Below, one piece after another: positions 42,077-54,226 of a DNA stretch of 64,000 nucleotides. The first letter of the stretch is position 1; the number at the start of each line of letters is the position of its first letter. Origin of the DNA: Pterobdella sp. o SKG-2022 (taxonomy: Eukaryota > Annelida > Clitellata > Hirudinida > Piscicolidae); NCBI GenBank assembly GCA_964035795.1, contig OZ038320.1:668553-732552 (forward strand), read 5' to 3'. The position numbers and the translations under genes are program-made. The notes beneath the pieces are model-generated. The model worked only from the letters and a program-made list of their open reading frames with translations. It searched no databases and had not been told where the DNA came from.

Positions 42077-45000
42077 TTTTACTTTCATTTGAATCCTTTC
42101 AGTTGAGTTTTTTTAGGTTTGTGATTTGTTGGGTGGTGTTTTGAGTAAGTTTTGTTTTTTTGTTCGTCGAAACGTGCCAACAATGCTTTTCTAACACTAG
42201 TTTAAACAGATTACTATTTTTTTGCAAATTTTTTTTACATTAAAAAAAAATTTTTTTCAAAGTTTGAAGGAAAAAATTTTCAAATTGAAATGAAATTTGA
42301 ATATTTTGAAGTAAGTTATAGAAAACCATCGACAATACCGATTTTCATTTTTCACGATAAGCTGCTTGGAAAATAAAAAACTCGAAAAAATTTTTTATTG
42401 AAATAAAACTGAAAACTTACAAAAAAACCTATCAAATATAAAAAAATCAGGTTTATTTCAGTTGAAATTTGAATATGGTTTCTTTCTTACAAAAGCTGAA
42501 TTTCATGACAAATATGCTTTGTGGTTTTTATTTTGAAAGCTTCATCTGAAAAAAACCATTTGGAAAATATAAATTTTCAAAATTTGTTCAATTAAAAAAT
42601 TTAAAAATCACGTGACCTTCAATTTCAGACAGCTTATATTAATCTTTAATTTTTAAACCAAATACAACCGTTTTTATTATAAGCAATAAAGCGCTCTATA
42701 AACAAACAAGATTTACCTCAAAAAAATTCAAATTCATGAAACATTTCGGATGAAAATACGAAGTTTTCAGAAGCTTGGGAACCTTTGAAGAATGGTGATG
42801 TGTGTATTTGAGTAAGAAAGTTCCACAGACGTGGATCAAGACAGCCACAAAAAGAGCTGAAGTAATCAGAGCAAAAGACTCTTTATGCCGCGTGAAGTTT
42901 GAAAAATTGTGCATGGGATAGTTTAGTTGCTTGCACAAGAGGGAGAGATGCATGGTCTAATCTAGAAAGAACTAGTGAGAGCAATAGTAGTGGCAAGAGG
43001 GATGAATTTACGTACTTGTTTCATGGCTTGGATATTGAAGTTAGAATATTGGGTGTTTTAGGAAATGAAACGAGGTTTAGATTTGAGTCTAAAATCACAC
43101 CTGAAATTTTGAGTTTGGTAGATGAGAGATGTGCACTGCCGTCGAGTAACTGAAGAAATGAGATTTTTTTTACTGAGAGAGGAAGGCTGAGAAATCACTT
43201 CATGTATCAAACACGATCAATGATATGAGAAATATTGACCATTTTTTCATTATATAAAAAAAGTTGGAGTTTTCAAAGAATAATTTTTAAAATTATGCTT
43301 AAGCAAAACAGATAATAATGATGTAAACATTATTTAGAACTGCGCTAATTCATCACCCTGAATTAAAAAGATTACCACGTTTCGTAAACGATGAGAACAA
43401 GACTCGAACTCATAGAGAACAAAATTTTTTCAAACTTTCATATTTTTTCACTGAGTAAACGGAAATAAAAACTAAGAGTGGAATTGATTGATAGGCATAG
43501 GAATCTTATTTTTATGAATTGTGTTTTCGATTAAAAACTTTTCAGCTGTTAAGCAAATATTTATTTAAATAAATAAAAATTAAAAAAATATTAATTTTAA
43601 TTGACATTAATTGAAAGTGAAATAAATGTTTTGTTCTAATAATTTCTATAAGAACCTTGAAAGAGACCTAACAGACTACCCAAGCAATGTTCGAGAACTT
43701 TTATTTTTAAGTGAGGCAGAATTATGAAAACTTGTTGCAAAATAATTTGAGGAACTAAATAAATGAAATAAATTCAGTTATATATATATTTTTTTAAATA
43801 ATTTTTTTGATCTGAAAAAAAAGGAGCAGTTTTCCTTTTTAATGCTGAAATTTTGATTTTCAAAAATTAGACTACTATTACTCCAAATTATTTTTATTTC
43901 CATTTCAAAGTAATTTTTTGAATTTTTTTAAAACTAAAAAAAATTATTTGGAATTCGATTATGTATGGTTAAATTGAAATTATTGGAATCAACTTTAAAA
44001 ACTAATTATAAAAAAACTTGGAATTTGAAAAAAAAATCAGATTTCAGGTTTTTGGCCAACTTCAAAAAAGTTTTTTTATCTGAAAATTATATGAAATAAG
44101 ATCGAAAAACCTTGTTTTGATGAGGGTATGAACTGATTGTTTTTCTAATCCAGAAAACATTTTTTTTTGAAATTTTGATTGATACTCAGTTAACGGAATT
44201 TTCGTCCGTCATTTATTGTATCAAAATTTATTTATTCACTCATAAGCATGAAAAACTACAAAGAATCCTTCATGAATGCATTTGGAACTACAATACAAAT
44301 GTGAAAATAATATAAAGAATCCATTAAATTTTTATAATTGTCCGGGAAACTATTAAAAAAGATATTTTTGGACGTTCTTCACCATGCAATATTGAACGCT
44401 GCAAATACTTCGAAACTTTTCTTTTTAAAGTTACAAAACTCTAATGGGTTTTTAAATGAAAATTTTGTATAAAAACGAGTATCAAAATTTTAGATGATAA
44501 TTTCTTAAAAAAAAATTCAAAAGATATTAGATTATTATTAAATCAAATAAAAAGTTAAATTGCTTTATAGGGTGTAAAAATTTTAATAAAAAAAGAGTAA
44601 AAATATGAATTAAATTCCCAAAAAAGAGTTTCAATTTTTTATTTTTATCACACTTCAAATGAAACTAATAAAGAAAAAAGTTTTGAAACAAAATCGAAAC
44701 TCATCACCTTTTTGATCAACTCGTTTGCGAGATGTGAAGATCCTTTTTAAGCGGATTTCGCGCTATTAGAACGAGCAAAAAACCTAACTAAAACTTTTTC
44801 AAAATTGATGGAATTAATGATTTTACTTAAAAAATAAAATTTTTAATGTTTCTGCAATCAATATCGAAGTTTTTTCTCACTAAATGTTTGTATACCCTTT
44901 ACTTATCTTGAGTTTTTCTTCAAAAGTATTTTTGCTTATTTGAAATCATTTGATAAAAAACATATTAAACTTGACAAAAGTTTTTACCAAGTATTTCATA

Positions 45001-48000
45001 ATTTTGCTGAGTTTTTCAGAGTTTTGTATAAGAGTGAAAAAAAAACAACAAACAGCTGAAATCCATCAAGACCAAAAAACTCGATATATGAATTTTAAGT
45101 TTGCAAAAATTTCAACTAACTTATAAGAATTTTGAGTTTAAAAAATTGAATTTTTCAATTTTTTCAAAACCAAAAATTGTTTCACTATTACCATTTTAGT
45201 ATTTGTTCAAAATTATTTTAGAAAAACTCTAAATATTTTTCACCATTTTAAAAATTCTTTTCCAAAAAAATTATATTTTAATAAGCTCAACAAATATTTT
45301 TTTTGACAATTTCGAGATGACAATTATAAAATCCTTCATCTAAACGTCATTTTAGAGTGTTCTACAACAACATACTCGGAAATCTCATCTTGTCAAAAAG
45401 CTTTTTTTTTTTGATGAATTTTTGAAAAATATTATAGCAGTAGTTTTTAAAAAAATCTTAAGTGAAAGTTATACAAGAAAATCAATTTTAGACTTATCTA
45501 AGCCATCACCAAAGCAAACGCTAGATGGTGTAAAAAGCCTGGAGGCTGGAGGGGGAAAATGTAAAACTGTTTCAAAAAGTGTTAAAATATACTTGAACAT
45601 ATTTTTATAGAATAAAAATTGTTTTGAAAGAGTGGATTTAACTACAAGTGACTATTAGTTTTATATTGTTTCAAATAAATCAAGCTTAGGACAAATATGT
45701 TCAAGTTTGTTTGGAACATTTGAATACTGCAAATAATGAGTTTTCTTTTTATAATTTCTAAGCTAGTGAAATTATCATATTACTAAAGATATTTTCTACG
45801 TTAGAGTTGGATTTTATCACAATAGGTTGGTGAAAATGTTTTATAAAAAAAAATAGCAAAACAAAAATGAATTTGCTGGTATAGCATAAAGAGCTTTTGA
45901 AAAACAAAATATGAGTTACTAATTTTTCACGATGAGGTTTGTCTTCTCAAAAATTGAAGTTTTTTTACTGTAGCTCGGGAATTAATTATTACGATGCATG
46001 ACTAACAATAAAGTGAAGTTGAACATCGAAATCATGGAATTACACAAGAAAAAAAAATATATTTGAATGATAAAATAATTAAACCTCCAAGGAAAAATGA
46101 AAGAAACAGATGGGGTTTTTAAATCAAAGACGATAAAAACGAAAAAAATATGCATAGAGCGACTTCCGTAATAGTATTGAAAATCTTTGAAATAAGATTA
46201 AACACACTAAAATTTAAAAATTTGAAAAACTTCACAAAAAATGGAGGGAAAGCTACTCAATGTGTCTTAAAGCACTTTAATACTAAGACCTTTTGTCTAA
46301 AAAAATTTTTATGTTAAAAAATATAGAGATGGGGACTTTGGAATCAAAAAGATTTTATAAAAACTTTGAAAATAAAAAGATATTCCGTGAGGTTTTTATT
46401 GAAGCCGTGAAAATATTTTTATTTTCAACCGTAGTGGTGCGGTCAAATAAGGAAATATTTTCTCAAAGATTATATCTTTGTCACCGTTTAAGCTTGGCTA
46501 TCAGTTGCTTCAAAAGAGTGGAGGTGTAGTTAGAAATATAAAAAAAAGTTTCAGGTGATCAAAAGAAAAAAATTTTTGAAGGTTGCTTCAGACCAGAGAG
46601 TTTTTTGTAAAATTGAACCCACAATATTAAACTATAATGGCTTCACAATCTACATTTTGACTTCCGCTCACCATATTATCGAATCATATTCAATTTAAAC
46701 AAGAACCAGCAACTTCGCTCATTTTGTACGATACTTTTGAAAGACATGTTTTTATTAAATTGGACCTCATAATGAAAAGTTTCGAAAATTTTTGTTCGAA
46801 TTGGAAAAATGTTTCAAGTGTTTTCTTAAATTGCATGCAAATGAAAGGCTTTACCTCATTACTTTCATGTTAGTTCAATGATGGTGTTTTGTGAACAAGA
46901 AGTCGCATTACTTATTTGTATCGTGGACCTTTATTCTGTTGTATCAAAAAAATCTTGTTTCAAAATATTTTTCAAACAAAATAAACCGAAAATCAGTTGA
47001 AAAATGCACTGACTAACAAAACAACAAACACACAAAAAATTAGTTTTGCTTTGTTTTCATAGCACATTTAGCCCAATAATAATTTGCCTTAGGCATTCTT
47101 AATTAGAACAAACTCAAAAAATCGCAGAAGCTAATCTAATTTAGGCATCAATCTACAATAACTTTCAACAAACACTGCTATGCAAACCATAAAAACACAT
47201 ATGAGACACTAAAAAAAATGAGACAAAACCAGTGTAAGATGATCTTTGTCGAGCCTCATAAATCGAAAAAAAATCACAATTTTTGAATAAGTTATGTATG
47301 AAACAGATAAAGAACTCAGAGATGAAAACATCAAAAACAGTGTCAGTTGTGAAGTCGGTCAACAAGAACGCGCAAAACTGTGAGATTCAGGGCTTGCAAA
47401 ATGCCAAAACGTCGAGAGTTGTGCCATAAACAACAAAATGCAAGCGGATAAATTATTTTTTCTTGACAATTTTATTTACATTATTTAACATACAAAAACT
47501 ATAAATTTTTGATTTTTTTCTATTAATAAAACTATTCGCAAATAAATATTTTCTAATGTATGTTCAGGCTCAGTTGAAAAATGATCAAACTCTGCAAAAA
47601 CGAAACTTAAGCTTGCATCAGCTGAAACCACTTTGTACCCACAAGAACCTCAAACCATTTGCACCATCTGCTTGCTAGAGCCCTTCAAGTTTTTGACACC
47701 AAAAACCCACCTATCGTTGGAAAACAATGTTAACTCAAAAGTGGGAGGTTTACAACAGTTTCAAGCTGTCATAACGAGAACCTAATGTGGGGAACGATCA
47801 AACTTGATCGAATACCAAAGAAAATTTAAAAATGGAGAAGTTTTATTGGAATTTATTATATCTATGCAACTTCGTCTACAACCAAATAACTACGAGCAGA
47901 TGGTCGGAAATACTTCTCACTCGAGGTGTGTTCTAACCCCATTCAAATTTGACATCCATAATTTTTATTTTTGCAAAAAGTTACAATCTTATGATTTTAA

Positions 48001-48323
48001 ATAGAATAAAACCTGAACTACATTCAGAAGATAAAATTTTGAATCTTAGATCAATAAATAAAAGATTAATATATATTTCACAAAATAATTGACAGTTAAA
48101 CAAACCAGTTATTTCGTATTATTCGAAAGTTCATAGTTATATATTAATTCAAAGTTCAATTCTTCCACTCTTTCTTTTTTGAGCTTTTGTCTTGGCTTCA
48201 CCCAGACCCGTTAAACCCATTTTCTTCAAAAACAAAAGATTGAAGTCAAAAATGTTTGCTCTCCATTCTATTCATACGTTTTCCAAAATCATTACACCAA
48301 TCCGCCAAGAAAGAGCTGTGGGT
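42077..48323. other. Mostly noncoding AT-rich sequence downstream of the LG receptor
   Basis: Apart from the doubtful frame at 42,899-43,153 and a slightly GC-richer open frame near 47,610-47,785 (QEPQTICTICLLEPFK), I see no coding signal. There are many homopolymer runs of A and T. Confidence 0.4.
42899..43153 (+). CDS. Doubtful ORF, unidentified
   Basis: The composition is unlike nearby random frames: GRDAWSNLERTSESNSSGKR, DEFTYLFHGLDIEVRILGVL, and a Cys near the end. No acceptor with a pyrimidine tract and no domain were found. The overlapping minus strand is also open, with a hydrophobic stretch (SFALITSALFVAVLIHVCGT) ending at a possible donor AAAG|gttccc, so this could equally be a membrane-segment exon of a minus-strand gene. 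Confidence 0.22.
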   Translation: MKNCAWDSLVACTRGRDAWSNLERTSESNSSGKRDEFTYLFHGLDIEVRILGVLGNETRFRFESKITPEILSLVDERCALPSSN

Positions 48324-48400
48324 TGGCTTTTATAGCTCAGCTGGTAGAGCATTAGTCTGAGATTACCAGGTTCAATCACGTGTTGGGCTGACAATTAATA
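48324..48400 (+). repeat. tRNA-derived SINE fragment or tRNA pseudogene
   Basis: An excellent A box (tagctcagctggtagagc, 48,333-48,350) and a B-box-like ggttcaatc (48,369-48,377) are present. The anticodon arm and variable region are shortened and the acceptor ends do not pair, so it is not a functional tRNA. Downstream sequence (gttgggctgacaatta) matches the element at 52.93 kb, which suggests a SINE family. Confidence 0.6.
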
Positions 48401-48613
48401 TATATCTATTCTATAAATACCGCATTAGATACAGTACATCACGGAAATGAAAAATACATCAAAAGCTTCACAGAATTCCACAATAATCCTTAGCACACTC
48501 ACTCACTGTTGCATCTTCTAAAGGTCTGTCGTCTCAAAACGAAGTCAAAAGTCTTTCAAAGTAGATACCACAGTATATATGTTGATGTAAAATATCCGGA
48601 AATCAATATGATA

Positions 48614-48715
48614 GAAACAAACACTAAGGTTTATTGAGTCACACTAGATAATGTAAGATACTCTTACGAAAAGCTTCGTGTATTAAGTTTCTCAATAAAA
48701 CATAGTGTTTGTTTC
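48614..48715. repeat. Fold-back (hairpin) repeat, copy 2
   Basis: Perfect 13-bp terminal inverted repeats (gaaacaaacacta at 48,614-48,626; tagtgtttgtttc at 48,703-48,715) extend inward as an imperfect stem (ggtttattgag with ctcaataaaac), so about 26 bp pair on each side. The core shares gataatgtaag and cttcgtgtattaagtt with the copy at 15.4 kb. It is probably a tiny MITE-like or fold-back element; no target duplication was verified. Confidence 0.75.
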
Positions 48716-51700
48716 TCTTACACAGTATATAAATACATATATATATATATTGTTAATTATTCGTAATCAAAATATAAAGACCATACCAATTCTGTTGACC
48801 AGAAGCTCAGAATCGTTGCCAAAAATAGTTGAAATAATGAAAAGGGAAAAAAAAATGTTTTGAAAACACGCAGTGTTCTTCAAGATAGGATTGTTTATGT
48901 TTTTAAGTTGAGCCATGAAGTTAACATAAATGCTATTAAAGAACAATATTGTTTTTTATTGAGAATGAATTCAACTTTTATTCTGGTGAAAAGAATGGAT
49001 AGTTTTTAAACTTTTGTTGAAACTCGTTAATGGCCGATAATAAACTTTGAAGAGCTCCTTTTGTTAATAAGAATATTGAAACAAAATTCCTCATTTGATG
49101 AATTTTCTAAAGCTTTAGATTACTGTTTCGAGTTTTTAATTTCGCGAAATTTTTTTAAAAAAATTCATCATAATTAACTCTATATTATAAATAAGCTTCA
49201 TAATAAAATTATATTTCTTAGTTGAATATGAAACTAAATTTATAAAACTTTATTCATTATTTAAAAAACTTTTTGATTTTGATAGATGTTTATTTCGCAG
49301 ATGAAAACGAACCAAATTGATATTGCAAGTGATTGAAAGCAAATAACTATTAGCTTTTAGAAGAGAACGAGAATTTTTTCTCTAATTTAATCTAAAAAAA
49401 TTAGTTTAATTTTTTTTAAATTTAGTTATATCAACATGTGTTTTTAAAATTTTTTTTTCGCATTCTTTTAGTTGAGATTGGTGAGTGCGTTTTAACGTGT
49501 CGAAGAAGAAAGAATTTTTTTCTTCGTAATGAATATACATTATGAAGAAAATTAACTCCGTAGTGTGGCGGGTTGGCTGTGTGTTGCAATTTTTTTCTGG
49601 CCTGAAGTTTTATGTTTTCATTCTTTAACTTCGTTTAAGAACATCACTCGTGTTTTACTAACTATGAAAAAGCACGTGAAACTATAGAAAGCTTTTTTTG
49701 GGATATTATCGTTTTTTAATAACTCTTCTGTTTTTCTCTATCAGGCTTTCATTACTTTTTCACTTCCTTTCTTGATGTCATGAGTCCAATGAATTCTCAT
49801 CATTCCATTAAAATTAATAATTTTTCGGAATTCATTTTATCAACCATCGCAATATCACTTTTTAAATAATTTCTTTTCTTTAAAAAAAACCTTTTTTGTC
49901 GGATGACCATTTTTTAAAGCTTTCTCCTCCACCGTTTATTCATTCAAATTTTTTCGATTGTTGTTTTCGAATTATTTTTTTATATTATATTTTATTTTTT
50001 ACATACCGAAATGTTACTCATATTTTGCTTTCAAAAATTTTCTATCTTTGTATACCCTTTTTCTTCTAGTCAACCGAATTATACTTCGAGATTAGATAGT
50101 TTTATTGCATTTACTTTGAATTTTTAGAAAAAATAAAAAAATTTTTGTTTAAACTTTCGAAGTAAATTCATCAAACCACAAGAATTTTTAATGTTACTTG
50201 AAGTGAAAAAAATTTAAATTAGACAAGCACTTGATACAAGAAAAAGTTAGTTTTCCGTTGAAAACTTTTGATTTCCAAATCGGAAAAATGCTTGTTAAAA
50301 TGTATTCATACGATAAAAATATCTATCAGTTTTGATCACATTGTATAAAAATAAATTCAATTTATAATTTTCTTTAGAGGGGGTTTTTAATTAGGAGTAG
50401 GTACAAGGAGAGAGAACCACGAACCAGCCTTGGGTGCTTCAAAAAAATTAATTATTTTTAAAATGAGTTTAAAAATAGTGAAACTTTTTTGAACATAAAA
50501 CATGATTTGAGAAATAAACTGAATTGTTTTGGGGTTTGCAGAACACAATTTATGAAAACTGTTTCGACTCAAGTTAAAAACATTTTCAAAATTTTTTGAA
50601 CTGGGATTTTCATTTACTCAAAAATTAAACGATTGCATGAAAAGTTTTATTTTTAAAAATTAATTTAATATGAGCACTGTGTATTGTAACTTGTCTCTGA
50701 AGCAAGAAAACTCTACAAGTTTCAAAAATAAAGTTGAGTTTTTATTGAAAATTATTTCGAAAAATTAAATTTATTTAAATATGAGAACTGATTAAAAAGT
50801 TTATTGAATAAAACAGCGTGATAATGTTTAAAAAACTGCATCGAAACGAAACACAAGAGAAAGTAATATCAATGGCAGGTTATAAGGGGCTTGCAATCGA
50901 AACAGATGGAAAGTTCTACGCTTCCACTTCTATATCGGAGTTGAAATTTTAAAATTTGAAACGGGCTTTATTTGAAAAATATACAACTCAAAACACAAGT
51001 GCCCTTCGAAATGAAAGGAGAAATGTGGGAGCATGATTGGGTGCGTTAAGTTTCAATTAGGATGAGAATTACGACTAGAATTTGCAAGCTGTTCAGATTT
51101 GAGTCCATTCTATGGTGGATTTTCACTTATTTTGAACTTCACAATAGTTATGTATATGCTAGAAAATTCTACGTGTGCTTTGAAACCAACATATAAAACC
51201 AAATCTTACGTACTCAGAAACGAGATGAGCTTGAAAAATTTGGTAGTTTCGCGGTAAATAAAAAAAATGGTGTGTAACTTGAATGTAATTTTCATTTTTG
51301 AACTCTTTTTAGAGGGGAGTTTTGAACGTTTAACAACAAAACTCGAGGCCACCCACAATGAAACATATTTTTGGAATTTTAATTATTTAAAAAAATAATT
51401 CAACAGTTTAGGCAACAAAATTGCATGATGATTTATCGATCTATAGTAAAATGACGAAAATTTTTAGTACTAATAGTTTTTGTTATAGAGCACCAGGCTT
51501 CGTTAACACACTTGGAAATGTTAAACTGATAATGTAATCATTGTACTTTATAATAGAAACTAATAGAGCTTAAAAGCTTTTCCAAAAGTGCACAATTAAT
51601 ATAACGCATTTTCATAATGGCAAAAGAATGAAAAAGGCTGGATCTGAGGGTTGTTACGAAGAAGGAAACAAAAGTTACAGTTTGTAAATACTCGATAAAA

Positions 51701-52926
51701 GTTATGGAGTTAGTTTGTTTTCAAAAATTTTAGGAATTTGTAATGACAAAAAATAAACAAAAAACATCATAAAATGGAAGATTTAGAAGCTTGTGGACGA
51801 AAAGATGCACAGATCAGGTTTATAAAAAGTTATACATTTATTGGCGCCAATCAAAGGTGGCCTATTGAAGTTATAATGGCGACTCGAATAGTCGATTTTT
51901 ATACTTAAAAACTACATAATTCAGTTTGAAATGTCAAAATATTATTATTCAAACTAATTTAGAAATTTTATCTCAAAATTTGATAACTTAGTACAATAAC
52001 ATACAAGAACTACTTCTTTTGGGATGATTTCGGTTTTTTGCTTTAAATAGAAAGAAGATAAATTGTGAAAATCACCAATTTCATCTTATGCAACAACAAA
52101 AAAATTACAAAGATGAACACTTGATGGTTTTTTGTGGGTAATAAAGGCTGGCATTACTTGGATGGAAATTCTATGAAAGATAAAAAAATATTATTTAATT
52201 AATATTAAAAAAGTAACAAAAAAGAAAAAGAAACAATTTCTGGTTTCAATTGTGGTGATGTGGAAGTGCCATTAAAGAAAAAAGATGAAGACAATGAAGT
52301 TGTTCAAATTTTGTCTAAAATTAACATTTGATTGCTCAAAATATTTTATTTGAAGTTTCATCTATATATATTTTTTTGTTTATTATCACAGATTTAATTA
52401 TTTTTATACATTCATAAAATCAACTCAGTTTTCAAAATGTCATTTATATAAGTATTATTATGATTGCTTTTGTTTCAATTAACAGACCTTTTTTTTCATA
52501 TAATCTTAGTTAACTGTTTTGTTTATTTAGTTATACTTGCATAATTTTTTTTTAAATTGTCGTATCTAAGAAAACTTACGTTACATTAAATTGCATTCAA
52601 AGTTCATAATACTCAGTGGTCTAAAAACTCCTGAAATTGATGCCACAATAATCATACTCGTCATTGATTTGATTACATGTTCATTAAAAACAGAAAAATT
52701 TCAAAGGATAGTTTGTTCACTGTACTTAAAATAGCTCAAAAAACTCAGTTTCTTGAATGAGTAACACAAAATTGAACGGATGATTGAAGCTGAAAAAGTG
52801 CTGACGCAAACACATGTGATTGATTTTTGTTTAATAATGTAATGCGGTATTTATAAAGCGCTTTAATTTTCAGATCTAAGTGCTAGCTGAAAATTTAATG
52901 TAGTGAAAACACACTGTGAAACAGGT
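48716..52926. other. AT-rich noncoding sequence
   Basis: Nothing gene-like is recognised. The minus-strand frame at 50,387-50,572 and others are compositionally random. Confidence 0.4.
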
Positions 52927-52986
52927 GCTAATTGTCGACCCACACGGCATCGAACCCAGTAACTCTAGCTAATTAGTCTAATGCTA
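52927..52986 (-). repeat. 5'-truncated tRNA-derived SINE fragment
   Basis: On the minus strand, agcattagactaatta is followed by a good B box (gggttcgatgcc) and then gtgtgggtcgacaatta. This aligns with the 48.3-kb element from agcattag through gacaatta, but the A box is missing. It is a diverged member of the same family. Confidence 0.5.
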
Positions 52987-53955
52987 TAAAAGAAAATATA
53001 AAAACATAGAAATTAATTCCATTTCTAAGAATCTAATGAGCTGCAATTGGATGGCAAAAGTCATGAAAGCTCGAGATACATTGTTCTGCCATTTTCTGCT
53101 GTTGAAGATTGGTTTTGCAACAAGGCATTGTTCAGACAAACATTGATCAGAACAGCTTGATCAAAATGAAGCTAAATCAGTTTTTAGCAAAGTTTTAAAC
53201 TAAGTAATGAAAACATAGAAGAGCTTGTTTTTAAAGGATAAACTCGAATACACCAGTTCTAATCGGGTTCTGAGTTTTGAAGCCAATACTTTTGAATTTA
53301 ATTCAAACAAAAAATTTTACAACAGAATTTATTGAATGTTCAAGTGATCTTTGAATTCCATTAAGCATATAAACAGCCTTTTGAATGGTCCTTGGACGTC
53401 CAGCGTTGATTTCTCATACTCATTATTATTAATATTACTCTTTTGTGTTTTTTAAAGCAAAAAATTAATATAGTCTAGAGCAATATTATATTGATTTTTT
53501 CACTCAAAAAAATATTATGATTATTTTTTGAATTAGTTAAAGGTCCTTGAACTTGACTCTGACACAAATGAACTTTGTTGAAAATTTCGAAAACTCTATC
53601 CAATTAATAAGCTGAAGACAAATACGCATATAAATACCATTTTGGAATTCATATTTCTTACTAAAACATTAAAAAAAACTCAGTTTTATTCTTGCCTACT
53701 TTCTTTTATTTTTCAACTAGTGGAATTCATTTTTTTTTCAAAATTTAACAATTTTTATGAAAAAAATTTAGATAAAAACCAATCTCAAAAAATTTTTGAG
53801 TTCAAATACTTTATACAAAAAACTTTGTTGTGTTTCAAAATTGAAATAAACTTGTGGGAATTTGAAATAAAAGTATTGAAGTTCATAGTATCTATTCAAA
53901 AGATAATACATGCTTAGACTCACCCAAGTTATTTTTCTGTTTAATAATATATAAT

Positions 53956-53957
<2 letters not shown>

Positions 53958-54019
<62 letters not shown>
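53958..54019. repeat. (ATA)n microsatellite
   Basis: About 20 uninterrupted ATA/TAA units. It lies about 120 bp beyond the 3' end of the LINE, whose own tail is also TAA-rich. Confidence 0.95.
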
Positions 54020-54020
<1 letters not shown>

Positions 54021-54183
54021 CCTCAATTCTTAGATCTAAAATATTTACATCCATGATGAAATTCTTCATGAAAAACATGTGTTTCCTTATTTTACAGCAG
54101 AATTCTAAAAACTTTATCTCCATTTATGAAAAAATGAATTATTATTATTATTTATTATTTTTTATTTGTAGGGCGCGCAGTTT

Positions 54184-54198
54184 GCAAACTAGGTTTGC
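54184..54198 (-). promoter_or_regulatory. LINE 3' UTR stem-loop
   Basis: GCAAAC and GTTTGC form a perfect 6-bp stem around a 3-nt loop, just upstream of the 3' tail. Conserved 3' hairpins near short repeat tails are recognised by the reverse transcriptase in several LINE groups (CR1/L2, Bm-SART-like, eel UnaL2). A role here is inferred. Confidence 0.55.
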
Positions 54199-54226
54199 TG
54201 CAGAGGCGCTGTTCTAATCAGAAGGG

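Noticed and set aside
43040..43110. Reverse-transcriptase-like motif (VILDSNLNL) on the minus strand
   Set aside because: Nine residues only, with no other RT blocks around it; probably coincidence.
48324..48390. Functional tRNA gene
   Set aside because: The A and B boxes are good, but the acceptor ends do not pair and the anticodon/variable region is shortened.
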